A DNA stretch of 64,000 nucleotides from Aldehydirespirator sp965117015 (lineage in GTDB: Bacteria > Actinomycetota > Acidimicrobiia > Acidimicrobiales > Aldehydirespiratoraceae): contig OZ220747.1 of NCBI GenBank assembly GCA_965117015.1, positions 1,178,001 through 1,242,000 on the forward strand, read 5' to 3'. Position 1 is the first letter of the stretch. Each line of letters begins with the position of its first letter. This document shows, one piece after another, positions 51,899 to 60,608 of this stretch. Both the position numbers and the translations under genes were made by a program. A model generated the notes under the pieces. That model was not told the DNA's origin. It worked only from the letters and a program-made list of their open reading frames with translations, and did not search any database.

Positions 51899-52690
51899 TC
51901 ATGACAGCCAGCGCTTGCGGCGCTTGTAGTGCTTGACGTCGCGGAACGACTTGCGCTCTCCCTCGGCGTGCAGGCCCAGGTAGAACTCCTGCACGTCCTC
52001 GTCGGCCAAGAGCTTCTTGGGATCGCCGTCCATGACCACTTTGCCCGACTCCATGACGTAGCCGTAGTGGGCGATGGACAGGGCCATGACCGCGTTCTGC
52101 TCGATCAGCAGCACGCTCGTGCCCTGGGCGTTGATGTCGATGATGATGTCCCGTATCTGCTGGATGAGCATCGGCGCGAGCCCCAGGGAGGGCTCGTCGA
52201 GGATCAGCAGCTTCGGGTCGGCCATGAGCGCCCGCCCGATGGCCAGCATCTGCTGCTCGCCGCCGGACAGGTACCCGGCGGTGTCCCGCCGCCGGCCCTG
52301 CAGGAGCGGGAACAGTTCCATCACCCGCTCGTAGGCCTCCTCGTTCTCCTTCCGGTCACGCACAGTGAAGGCGCCCGTGTTGAGATTCTCGTCCACAGTC
52401 AACTCGGCGAAGACCCGCCGGCCCTCCATCACCTGGGTGATACCGGCCTCGACGATGCGGGACGGCTTGAAGTTGGAGATGTCGGTGCCGTTCCAGACGA
52501 TGGAGCCCTTGGTGATGTCACCTTCGTGGACGTCGAGGAGTCCGGTGATGGCCCGCACCGCGGTGGTCTTGCCTGCCCCGTTGGCACCGAGCAAGGCCAC
52601 GATACTGCCGTCGGGAACGTCGATGGACAGGCCGCGCAGCACAAGGACAACCTCGTTGTAGACGACCTCAAGGTTGGCGACTTCAAGCAT
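51899..52690 (-). CDS. livF: Branched-chain-type ABC importer ATPase LivF
   Basis: 263 aa ATPase: Walker A GANGAGKTT, signature LSGGEQQMLAIGRAL, Walker B LLILDEPSLGLAP, IEQNAVMAL. The strongly basic tail (KHYKRRKRWLS) is an extra of about 15 residues. A 122-base gap with a large hairpin and a copy of the dispersed element separates it from the binding-protein gene upstream. Confidence 0.9.
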   Translation of the reverse strand: MLEVANLEVVYNEVVLVLRGLSIDVPDGSIVALLGANGAGKTTAVRAITGLLDVHEGDITKGSIVWNGTDISNFKPSRIVEAGITQVMEGRRVFAELTVDENLNTGAFTVRDRKENEEAYERVMELFPLLQGRRRDTAGYLSGGEQQMLAIGRALMADPKLLILDEPSLGLAPMLIQQIRDIIIDINAQGTSVLLIEQNAVMALSIAHYGYVMESGKVVMDGDPKKLLADEDVQEFYLGLHAEGERKSFRDVKHYKRRKRWLS

Positions 52691-52715
52691 GTAGCAGTCT
52701 TATGGGAGGGAGGGT

Positions 52716-52751
52716 CCGAGCGGCCCTCAGGTCGCAGGGAACAGGAGCGGG
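52716..52751 (-). repeat. Dispersed 31-bp element, diverged copy
   Basis: On the minus strand this reads CCCGCTCCTGTTCCCTGC, an ACCTGA stretch, and GGGCCGCTCGG, matching the ends of the element at 60281 with scattered changes in the middle. It is in the gap between the binding-protein gene and livF, downstream of the hairpin on the transcript. Confidence 0.6.
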
Positions 52752-52760
52752 AGTCAGGCC

Positions 52761-52797
52761 CGGCGGGGCGGCCTGCGCTGCAGGTGCCGCCCCGCCG
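52761..52797 (-). terminator. Large hairpin between binding-protein gene and livF
   Basis: CGGCGGGGCGGC (52761-52772) and GCCGCCCCGCCG (52786-52797) form a perfect 12-bp G/C stem with a 13-base loop, 15 bases after the binding-protein stop. There is no T tract, so partial termination or protection of the upstream mRNA is more likely than full termination; this would give more binding protein than ATPase. Confidence 0.55.
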
Positions 52798-52812
52798 ACG
52801 GGCCTCAACGGA

Positions 52813-54492
52813 CTAGGAAGCCACGAAGCAGGGCTCGTACTCCCAGTTCAGGGCCGTCTCGGAGGCGTAGGGCCCCTTGATCAGCGAGAAGCCGCTGTTG
52901 GCCCCCTCATCCGAGATGGTGGCCCCCGGCGTGTACAGCGACAGGTCGACGTCGTACAGGTACGTCTCGCGCACCACGTTGTCGTTGGGGTTGCCCACCC
53001 ACGACTGGTCGGGTGCCAGGCCGTTCAGGTCGGCGGTGATCTGGTTGGCCGCGGCCAGCACCCCGGCCCGGGTGATGTTGCCGTTGCTTATGGCTTGGTC
53101 GAGGATCTGGTGCACGACGTAGCCCTGGATCCAGCTGATGATGTAGAAGTCGTCCCAGCTGGCCTCGGGGCGGTATTCCCGCATCACGTCGAGCAGCTCC
53201 TGCATGCCTGCGGCCTCGCCTACCGCGCCGGCGCCCGCGCCCTCGCCCAGCAGCACCGTGTAGGTGGAATGGGTGTAGTACGCGTCGGCCAGTTGATTGA
53301 GTCCATCACTGAGAAGCAGAGCCGGGTTCCAGCTCGGCGCGCTACCTATCCACTGACCGGTGTAGCCGGCCGCGGCCGAGCCGCCCAGGAGCTGTGCCGT
53401 CGTGCCGGGGTTGAGCGTGACCCACACCCAGTCCGCTCCGGACTCGACAATACCGGTGATGACCGGGGTCGGGTCCGCGCCGGGGATGACCGCGCCCTCG
53501 CCGTCGTAGACAACGTTGAGGCCCAGGGCCTCGGCCGCGATCTTCACGCCCCGGGCCGCGTCCTGGCCGTAGTCGCCGGGGAAGGTGGCGATGGCCACGT
53601 TCGGACCGTAGGTCTCGGCCATGTAGGTGGTGCCGTTCATGGCCTCGATGCAGTAGTTGGTCTGCACCTCGAACAGGTTCTTGCCGATCGACGGGTCGGC
53701 CCAGCCCGAGTACCACGACAGCGGAATGGCGGCCATGTTGTCCTCGATGAGCAACTCCGCGGTCGCCGCGGAGTGGGGCGAGCCGGTCGATGTGGCGAAC
53801 ATCACCACGCTCTCGGGACCGTCACCCGAGAAGACCTCGTAGTTCTCGAGGTGGGTGGGCACGTCGTAGGCGTTGTCGAGCACGACCGGCTCGATCGTCC
53901 AGCCCTGGATCCCGCCGTTGTCGTTGACCCACTCCCAGTAGACCAGGTGGGCGTCGGTGATCTTGGTGGTCAGCGGAGCGAAGATACCGGTCAAGTCGGT
54001 ATTGAGGCCAACCCGGATCGTCTTCGACTCTATGTCCACACCGATGTCGTGAGCTATGGCTCCCTCGCGCACGGCCAGCGCCTCCTGGGCCGCAGCCGCT
54101 TCACTCGCGGCCGCGTCCGCTTCGGCTTGGGCATCCTCGGCGGCAGCCTGAGCAGCTGCGGCCTCAGCTTGGGCCGCTTCCAGCGCAGCCTGCGCCTCAG
54201 CCTGCTGTTCAGCGCTCGCCGCCTCGGCGGCAGCCTCGGCTTCGGCCAGCCTTGCCGCGGCTTCATCGGCCGCGGCTTGGGCCTCCTGCGCGGCGCTCTG
54301 GGCCGCGTCGGCCTCAGCTTGCGCCGCGGCTCGCTCCGCTTCAGCCGCTTCGGCCTCAGCCTCAGCCGCCGCGGCCCGCTCCGCTTCAGCAGCCGCTTCG
54401 GCGGCCGACGTATCGGGTTCGTCGTCGCCGCAGGCCGATGCGACCAGAGCCACGGCGCACATCACTGCAAGCAACCATCTCGTTCGTTTCAC
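52813..54492 (-). CDS. Branched-chain-type ABC binding lipoprotein, long-stalk paralogue
   Basis: 559 aa. Lipobox VASAC (Cys21), then a very long Ala/Glu/Gln-rich stretch at about 29-142 with heptad-like spacing, predicted to be one long helix or coiled coil, then the Leu/Ile/Val-type binding domain. The binding domain closely resembles that of the product at 49580, but the stalk is about 70 residues longer. GTG 54492 has GGAGG eight bases upstream. It lies between livM and livF in the operon livH-livM-SBP-livF-livG-SBP. Confidence 0.86.
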   Translation of the reverse strand: MKRTRWLLAVMCAVALVASACGDDEPDTSAAEAAAEAERAAAAEAEAEAAEAERAAAQAEADAAQSAAQEAQAAADEAAARLAEAEAAAEAASAEQQAEAQAALEAAQAEAAAAQAAAEDAQAEADAAASEAAAAQEALAVREGAIAHDIGVDIESKTIRVGLNTDLTGIFAPLTTKITDAHLVYWEWVNDNGGIQGWTIEPVVLDNAYDVPTHLENYEVFSGDGPESVVMFATSTGSPHSAATAELLIEDNMAAIPLSWYSGWADPSIGKNLFEVQTNYCIEAMNGTTYMAETYGPNVAIATFPGDYGQDAARGVKIAAEALGLNVVYDGEGAVIPGADPTPVITGIVESGADWVWVTLNPGTTAQLLGGSAAAGYTGQWIGSAPSWNPALLLSDGLNQLADAYYTHSTYTVLLGEGAGAGAVGEAAGMQELLDVMREYRPEASWDDFYIISWIQGYVVHQILDQAISNGNITRAGVLAAANQITADLNGLAPDQSWVGNPNDNVVRETYLYDVDLSLYTPGATISDEGANSGFSLIKGPYASETALNWEYEPCFVAS

Positions 54493-54583
54493 GGTATTGC
54501 CTCCAAGCTTGTCTGTTGGTCTAGGAGCACTCGTACGGTCCCCACATCTTGACGGAGGATTGCTGCCTTTTCAATAGCGAGCC

Positions 54584-55846
54584 TCAGTAGCTGAACGGCC
54601 ACCTCTTCCAGTAGTTGCGTACACGGACCCAGATGCCGAAGATTCCCAGCGGCTCCACGATCAAGAAAACGACAATTAGCGCGCCGAAAAGGACGATGTT
54701 CCAATCGAACACGCTCAGCGTCCATCCGGGTGTCTGGATGGCGGTGTTGATGATGCCGAAGTCGTCCCCCTCCGTGAGCAGGAACCGGGCCAGCAGCTCG
54801 GTGAGTCCGCCCTCGGCACGGTCGAGCCACTTGGTGAACTCCTCCACGAATTGCGGCACCATCACCACGAAGAAGGTGCCGATCAGCGTGCCGGATGTGG
54901 TCCCGGCCCCGCCGATCAGCAGGATGGCGATGAACTCGACGGACAGGAACAGCCCGAAGTCGGTGGCCAGGATCCGCTGGGACAGTGCCGAGAACAGGGC
55001 CCCGGCGACACCCGCGAAGAACGACGACACCGCGAAGGCGATCACCTTGTAGCGGAACTCGGGTACACCCATCACCTCGGCTGCGATGTCGCGGTCGCGG
55101 ATCGCTTGCAGGGCCCGACCGGTGCGGGTGCGGGTCAGGTTCTTGGCCACGAGCGTGAACGCGATGGTGAGCACCAGCAGGAACAGGTAGCGCTTCTGGA
55201 GGTCGGTGACGTCGAACCAGAGCCAGTGGCCGTCGTCCTCCACATTGATGAGCGGGGTCTCCTCCTTCCACAGCCGCACATCCAGGCCCGGGAATTCGCG
55301 GCCCAGCGCGGGCGGTCCGGCGATCTTGCGGCCCCAACTGGTGTTGCCGAAATGGATGCCCAGGAAGACCAGGCCCAGGGTGACGATGGCCAGATAGAGA
55401 CCCCGGAGTCTCACCGCCACCGGGGACACGGCCACCCCCACCAGAGCCGCGACGACGCCCGCGCCGGGAAGCCAGATCCATATCGGCAGGCCATGGCCCC
55501 AGGTCGCCTCGCCGCTGGTGCCTCCGAGATAGACCGCAGTGCATGCGCCCACTCCCATGAAGAAGGCATGGCCCAGTGACACCTGGCCGGCCACACCGGC
55601 CAGCAGATTGAGGCCGAGGGCAGCGATGGCCAGCACCATCAGGAGCGCCATGGGCCGCATCCAGTCGCTGTCGCCCAGAAAGCGCACGACAGGAATGTGG
55701 CTGATGACCGGCAGATCGAAGGGCAGCAGGAACAGCATCGCCACGAAGAGCGTGCACACCACCTTCTGGGTCCACGTCGGCAGCAGTTGCGCTTCTTGCC
55801 GGTATGCGGTGTACAGGCGGGGTCGACCGAGCACGGCTCTCGTCAC
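54584..55846 (-). CDS. livM: Branched-chain-type ABC importer permease LivM
   Basis: 420 aa with about 9-10 membrane segments. GLNLLAGVAGQVSLGHAFFMGVGA, LRGLYLAIVTLGLVFL and the cytoplasmic coupling region RTGRALQAIRDRDIAAEVMG are typical LivM motifs. An insert of about 50 residues around GRKIAGPPALGREFPGLDVRL faces outward. GTG start overlaps the livH stop (GTGA). 91 bases separate it from the binding-protein gene. Confidence 0.9.
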   Translation of the reverse strand: MTRAVLGRPRLYTAYRQEAQLLPTWTQKVVCTLFVAMLFLLPFDLPVISHIPVVRFLGDSDWMRPMALLMVLAIAALGLNLLAGVAGQVSLGHAFFMGVGACTAVYLGGTSGEATWGHGLPIWIWLPGAGVVAALVGVAVSPVAVRLRGLYLAIVTLGLVFLGIHFGNTSWGRKIAGPPALGREFPGLDVRLWKEETPLINVEDDGHWLWFDVTDLQKRYLFLLVLTIAFTLVAKNLTRTRTGRALQAIRDRDIAAEVMGVPEFRYKVIAFAVSSFFAGVAGALFSALSQRILATDFGLFLSVEFIAILLIGGAGTTSGTLIGTFFVVMVPQFVEEFTKWLDRAEGGLTELLARFLLTEGDDFGIINTAIQTPGWTLSVFDWNIVLFGALIVVFLIVEPLGIFGIWVRVRNYWKRWPFSY

Positions 55847-56964
55847 ACCCTCTCGATCTCAGGTGTGCCGAACAGGCCGTAGGGCCGAACCAGCAGGCCG
55901 ATGATCATCACGATGTAGGGCACGATCAGCGGGTACCCGGCGCCGAGCCATGAGGTGTGGGCCGCCGCGTACTGGCCGGCGTAGATCTCGGCGACCCCCA
56001 CTATCAGGCCGCCCAGCAGAGCGCCGGTCACAGAGTCGAGTCCTCCCAAGATCACGGCGGGAAGGGCCCGGAAGGCGATGTTGGCCGTGTTCTGATCGAC
56101 GGAGATCGTCTGCTCCACCGGGGGCTGGGTGGCGAAGATCCCGCCGACGGCGGCCAGGACCGCACCCGCGGCCCAGGCGATAGCGAACACCCGGCCCACG
56201 TTGATTCCCTGGGCCATGGCCGCCTCCTGATCGAAGGCGACGGCCCGCATGGCTATGCCGAGCCGGGACCGGTAGAAGAAGTAGACGGCTACGAAGGCGG
56301 CCGCCGCCGCGACCATGGCCGCCACGAAGCTCCAGTTGATCAACATGTCGCCCACTTTGAAGCCGCTTATCTCCCAGGGCACGCCGATCGGGCGGAGTTC
56401 GATCTCGACGGCGTCGTTGTTGAAGACCCGGAACATGATCTCGAGGCCGAGCGTGATCACGGCCACCGAGAAGAGCGGCTCCCCGATCATGGGCCGGATC
56501 GCCAGCCGTTCGACCACGAGTCCGACCAAAGCCGCGAACGCGAGGGCCACCACAACACTGAGCGACCAGTGCACCCAGTGCGGGCCGCCAATATTGTCGA
56601 GGGGGTTGCTGATGTTGGTGAAGGGGATGTGGCCGTCTCGTTCGACCACGCTCTGACCCTCCGAGAAGATGCTGCGCTCCTGCACCAGGAACGCCAGGAA
56701 CAGCGCGCCGGTGGCGGCCAGTGCCCCCTGGGCGAAGTTGACGGTCTGCGTGGCCTTGAAGATGAGGACGAAGCCGAGCGCGATGAGGGCGTACACCGAG
56801 CCGAGCCCCAGTGACTTCATCAGCGTCTGGAAGAACAGGACCGGATTGTTGGCCAGCTGCACCATCCCGAAGATCAGGGCTGTGGCCAGCGCTCCGACAA
56901 GGAAGCCCACCGGGGCGCCCCGACGCAGGTCGACCGCCTGAAGCCTGGTTGCCATGCCTGCCAT
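55843..56964 (-). CDS. livH: Branched-chain-type ABC importer permease LivH
   Basis: 373 aa with about 8-9 membrane segments. GLGSVYALIALGFVLIFKATQTVNFAQGAL is the family opening, and SRLGIAMRAVAFDQEAAMAQGINVGR is the coupling helix region. An unusual hydrophilic outer loop (about residues 95-125) contains several Asp/Asn residues. It is the first permease gene and follows the acyl-CoA synthetase gene by 40 bases, so they may share a transcript. Confidence 0.89.
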   Translation of the reverse strand: MAGMATRLQAVDLRRGAPVGFLVGALATALIFGMVQLANNPVLFFQTLMKSLGLGSVYALIALGFVLIFKATQTVNFAQGALAATGALFLAFLVQERSIFSEGQSVVERDGHIPFTNISNPLDNIGGPHWVHWSLSVVVALAFAALVGLVVERLAIRPMIGEPLFSVAVITLGLEIMFRVFNNDAVEIELRPIGVPWEISGFKVGDMLINWSFVAAMVAAAAAFVAVYFFYRSRLGIAMRAVAFDQEAAMAQGINVGRVFAIAWAAGAVLAAVGGIFATQPPVEQTISVDQNTANIAFRALPAVILGGLDSVTGALLGGLIVGVAEIYAGQYAAAHTSWLGAGYPLIVPYIVMIIGLLVRPYGLFGTPEIERV

Positions 56965-57004
56965 CAGATCAGGCTCTCCGGGCCTCGGATCGCCGCGCCG
57001 GCCA

Positions 57005-58891
57005 TCAGTACATCGACTCCACCAGGTCGCGGAACATGTCCTCCATGGCGCTGCGCTTGAGCTTCTGGGTGGCGGTCAGCTCCCCGTCCTCGTGGTCGAG
57101 CTCCTTGGGCAGCATCTTGAACTTCTTGATCTGCTCGACCCGCGCGAACTTCTTGTTGGTCTCGTCCACCACCTTGGAGACCAGCTCGATGACCTCTTCC
57201 TTCTCGGAGAGGTCCCGGTAGGTGGTGTAGGGGATGTTGTTGCGCTGGGCCCAGTCGCCCACCGTCTCCAGCTCGATGCCGATCAGGGCGGTCACGAACC
57301 TGCGGCCGTCGCCGATGACCATGGCCTCCTTCACGTAGGGCGACGTCTTCAGGCTGTTCTCGATCTCCGACGGCGAGATGTTCTTGCCGCCGGAGGTGAT
57401 GATGATGTGCTTGATGCGGTCGACGATCTTTATGTGGGTACCGTCCACCCACTCCCCCACGTCCCCGGTCATTAGCCAGCCGTCGTCGGTGAACGTCTCC
57501 GCCGTCTTGTCGGGCTTGTTCCAGTATCCCACGAACACGCCGGGATGCTTGGTCTGGATCTCGCCGGTGGTCTCGTCGATGCGCAGGCCGATGTCGGCGT
57601 ACGGCTCACCTACCGTCCCCAGCTTCATCCGGCCCGCGAAGTTGCAGGTGGCCACGGCCGAATTCTCGGTCATGCCATAGAGCTCGAACACCGGCACGCC
57701 GATGCCGATGAAGAACTCCAGCACCTCGGGAGCGATGGCGGCCGCGCCCGAGCCGGCGTGGCGGCAGCGGCGCAGACCGATCCGCTCTTTCACGGCCCGG
57801 AATATCAACGGTTGACCCACGGCGTACAGCAGGCGGGTAACCAGCGTGTGGTTGCCACCGTTGGCCACCTTCTGCTGTCCGATCACCTGTGCGAGGGCCA
57901 TCGCGAAGCGCAAGCAGACCCGCTTGAAGAAGGTCGCATCGTTGCCCTTGATGGTGACCAGGGCATGCAGCCGCTCCCAGATCCTGGGTACGGCGAAGAA
58001 CAGCGTCGGCTGGATCTCGCGGAGGTTCTCGGTGACGGTCTCGATCGACTCCGCGAAGTTCAGGGACGGGCCCGCCCCGACGAGAGTCCACGTGGAGAAG
58101 ATGCGTTCAGCCACATGGCACAGCGGCAGGTACGTGACGATGAGGTCCTTGGGGTTGGGGCCGGTGCCGTCGGGGAAGCGGTCGGTCTCGTTGACGATCT
58201 TGTCGACGCAGTAGCTGGCATTGGCGTTGGTCAGCATTGCGCCCTTGGGCGGACCGGTGGTGCCGGAGGTGTACACCAGCGTCATCACATCGGTGTCGGT
58301 GGCGGTGGCCATCCGCTCGGCCACCGCTTCGGGGTGGGCCTCGCGGTGGCGGTGGCCCATCTCAAGGAAGGTGTCCCAGAACAGCAGTCGCGGATCGTCG
58401 TAGTCGCCGAAGCCTCTCGGCTCGGTGTAGATGATGCGCCGGACGGAGGCGGCCGTCTCATCCGGAACCTCGAGCACCTTGTCGGCCTGCTCCTGATCCT
58501 CGGCGAAGAAGACCACCGGTGTGCAGTCGCTGATCAAGTACTCCACTTCGGCGGTCGGGTTGGTCGGGTACAGGCCGACGGTTACGCCCCGCACGGCCAC
58601 GGCGGCCAGGTCGAGAATGACCCACTCGGGCCGGTCCTCGGAGTGGATGGCCACCCGATCACCGACCTCGACACCCAACTCCAGCAGGCCATGGGCCGCG
58701 GTCTCGATCAGGTCCCAGGTCTGGGCCCAGGTGTACTCCTGCCAGATGCCGAAGTCCTTCTCCCGCATGGCGACCTGCTGGGGGCTGCGCCGGGCCCAGT
58801 CCCGAGCCAACGACGCGACCGTGGTGGCGCCGGCCTCACCGTCTGCCGGCAGCGGAAGCTCAGGACTGAGCCGTTCCGACGTAATCGTCAC
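57005..58891 (-). CDS. Long-chain acyl-CoA synthetase (FadD15-like AMP-binding enzyme)
   Basis: 628 aa. AMP-binding motif YTSGTTGPPKGAM, ELYGMTENSAVATC, TGDVGEWVDGTHIKIVDRIKHIIITSGGKNISPSEIE and KFARVEQIKKFKML are those of long-chain fatty acyl-CoA ligases of the FadD15/AAE type. GTG 58891 with GGAGG eight bases upstream is the start; a longer frame has no support. It lies between an acyl-CoA dehydrogenase gene and the liv genes, suggesting CoA activation of an imported or derived carboxylic acid. Confidence 0.87.
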   Translation of the reverse strand: MTITSERLSPELPLPADGEAGATTVASLARDWARRSPQQVAMREKDFGIWQEYTWAQTWDLIETAAHGLLELGVEVGDRVAIHSEDRPEWVILDLAAVAVRGVTVGLYPTNPTAEVEYLISDCTPVVFFAEDQEQADKVLEVPDETAASVRRIIYTEPRGFGDYDDPRLLFWDTFLEMGHRHREAHPEAVAERMATATDTDVMTLVYTSGTTGPPKGAMLTNANASYCVDKIVNETDRFPDGTGPNPKDLIVTYLPLCHVAERIFSTWTLVGAGPSLNFAESIETVTENLREIQPTLFFAVPRIWERLHALVTIKGNDATFFKRVCLRFAMALAQVIGQQKVANGGNHTLVTRLLYAVGQPLIFRAVKERIGLRRCRHAGSGAAAIAPEVLEFFIGIGVPVFELYGMTENSAVATCNFAGRMKLGTVGEPYADIGLRIDETTGEIQTKHPGVFVGYWNKPDKTAETFTDDGWLMTGDVGEWVDGTHIKIVDRIKHIIITSGGKNISPSEIENSLKTSPYVKEAMVIGDGRRFVTALIGIELETVGDWAQRNNIPYTTYRDLSEKEEVIELVSKVVDETNKKFARVEQIKKFKMLPKELDHEDGELTATQKLKRSAMEDMFRDLVESMY

Positions 58892-58946
58892 GGGTCGACC
58901 TCCTTCGGGTTCAGGTAAGCAGCCGCTCGATCGGCGAAACGCTACT

Positions 58947-60257
58947 TCAATCGCGTGCGAGCTGTCGCTGCCGCGCCTCCTCCGCCGGATCGCCGAGCCC
59001 CTCGTGGGCTGCCAACTCCGCCCGGCCGACCACGAACCAGTGAACCTCGTCGGGACCGTCCGCCAAGCGCAAGGTTCGCTGGTTGGTGTACATACGAGCC
59101 AGCGGCGTCCACTGCGACACACCGGTGGCGCCGTGCATCTGGATGGCCTGGTCGATGATGTTGCAGACCCGTTCCGGAACCATGGCCTTCACCGCGCTCA
59201 CCCAGACCCGGGCCTCGGCGTTGCCGAGGGTGTCCATGGCCTTGGCCGCCCGCAGCACCATGAGCCGCATGGCCTCGATCTCCACCCGGGCCCGGGCGAT
59301 GATCTCGGTGTTCCCGCCGAGTCGGGCCAACCGGCGCCCGAAGGCCTCCCGGCTCAGACCCCGGCGCACCATGAGGTCCAGGGCCTTCTCGGCCGCGCCG
59401 ATGGAGCGCATGCAGTGATGGATACGGCCCGGGCCGAGGCGCAGCTGGGATATCTCGAAGCCGCAACCCTCGCCGAGGAGGATGTTCGATGCCGGCACCC
59501 GCACGTCATCGAGTCGGATGTGCATGTGACCATGAGGCGCATCATCCTCGCCGAACACATGCATCGGGCCGATCACGTTCACGCCCGGTGTGTCCATGGG
59601 CACCAGGATCTGAGACTGCCGGCGGTGCGGAGGGCCATCGGGACTGGTCTGCACCATGCAGATCATGATCTTGCAACGTGGGTCCCCGGCTCCCGAGATG
59701 TAGTACTTCTCGCCGGTTATGACCCATTCGTCGCCATCGAGAACCGCCCGGGTGGCGATGTTCTTGGCGTCCGATGAGGCCAGGGTCGGCTCGGTCATGG
59801 CGTAACACGACCTGATCTCCCCGGCCAGCAGCGGCTCGAGCCACTGCTTCTTCTGTGCGGGCGTGCCCACCCGTTCGAGCACCTCCATGTTGCCCGTATC
59901 CGGGGCGCTGCAATTGAGGCATTCCGAAGCGATGGGGTTCTTGCCGAGCTCGGCCGCGATGTAGGCGTAGTCGAGGTTGCTCAGGCCCTCACCGCTGGTG
60001 GCGTCGGGCAGGAAGAAATTCCACAGTCCGGCGGTCTTGGCCCGCGCCTTGAGGCTGTCGAGCAACTCGAGCTGGCCGGAGCCGTAACCCCAGCGCTCCG
60101 CCCGGCCCTCACCGAGCCTGAAGAACTCGGCCGTGACCGGCTCCACCTCGACGGCCACAAATTCCACCACCCGGTCGAACAGCGGGCGGGCCTGCGGCGA
60201 CATCGCAAGATCCAGCGAGGCCGGGTCCACATTGCCGATCAGTGCTGAAGGTGTCAT
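58947..60257 (-). CDS. Acyl-CoA dehydrogenase
   Basis: 436 aa FAD enzyme. CYAMTEPTLASSDAKNIATRA is the FAD-binding signature, GEKYYISGAGDPRCKIMICMVQT the central beta domain, and QMHGATGVSQWTPLARMYTNQRTLRLADGPDEVH the C-terminal helix region. This is the ACAD10/11-like or FadE-type group, which in actinobacteria goes with APH-type kinases like that at 42176. It precedes the acyl-CoA synthetase gene by 55 bases on the same strand. Confidence 0.88.
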   Translation of the reverse strand: MTPSALIGNVDPASLDLAMSPQARPLFDRVVEFVAVEVEPVTAEFFRLGEGRAERWGYGSGQLELLDSLKARAKTAGLWNFFLPDATSGEGLSNLDYAYIAAELGKNPIASECLNCSAPDTGNMEVLERVGTPAQKKQWLEPLLAGEIRSCYAMTEPTLASSDAKNIATRAVLDGDEWVITGEKYYISGAGDPRCKIMICMVQTSPDGPPHRRQSQILVPMDTPGVNVIGPMHVFGEDDAPHGHMHIRLDDVRVPASNILLGEGCGFEISQLRLGPGRIHHCMRSIGAAEKALDLMVRRGLSREAFGRRLARLGGNTEIIARARVEIEAMRLMVLRAAKAMDTLGNAEARVWVSAVKAMVPERVCNIIDQAIQMHGATGVSQWTPLARMYTNQRTLRLADGPDEVHWFVVGRAELAAHEGLGDPAEEARQRQLARD

Positions 60258-60280
60258 TCAGGGTGGCCTCTCTCATTCCC

Positions 60281-60355
60281 GCTCTTGTTCGCTACGCTCA
60301 CGGGCCGCTCGGGCCGTGACCTCCGCTCTTGTTCGCTACGCTCACGGGCCGCTCG
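60281..60355 (+). repeat. Tandem pair of the dispersed 31-bp element
   Basis: Two identical copies of the element lie at 60281-60311 and 60325-60355, 44 bases apart, in the 129-base gap between the small membrane protein gene and the acyl-CoA dehydrogenase gene. Each starts GCTCTTGTTCGCTACG and ends GGGCCGCTCG. The intervening 13 bases resemble the sequence after the second copy. Confidence 0.85.
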
Positions 60356-60386
60356 GGCCACGGCCTCGCAAGCTCGGCCTCTGGGT

Positions 60387-60596
60387 TCAGGACGACAGCA
60401 GTGATGCTACGGCCCACACGGCGGCCACCGAACCGACGACTATGTAGAGGATGCTGCGACCCAGCGGAGCGCGATCCAGATCGGACGGGTCCCGACGCTG
60501 CGATCTCGGTCGCAGCAATGCCGCAAGGTTGCCTGCGGCCATCGACGCGCCCAGGGCCAGCACCAACCAAGCCAGGAGGTTCTGACCAAGGAACAT
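60387..60596 (-). CDS. Small two-helix membrane protein
   Basis: 69 aa, not recognised. Two hydrophobic helices (about residues 5-27 and 48-67) flank a charged loop RPRSQRRDPSDLDR. GGGAG lies seven bases before the ATG and the gene starts 12 bases after dnaB on the same strand, which supports it being translated. No function can be assigned. Confidence 0.6.
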   Translation of the reverse strand: MFLGQNLLAWLVLALGASMAAGNLAALLRPRSQRRDPSDLDRAPLGRSILYIVVGSVAAVWAVASLLSS

Positions 60597-60608
60597 TCGG
60601 GTTCTCCC

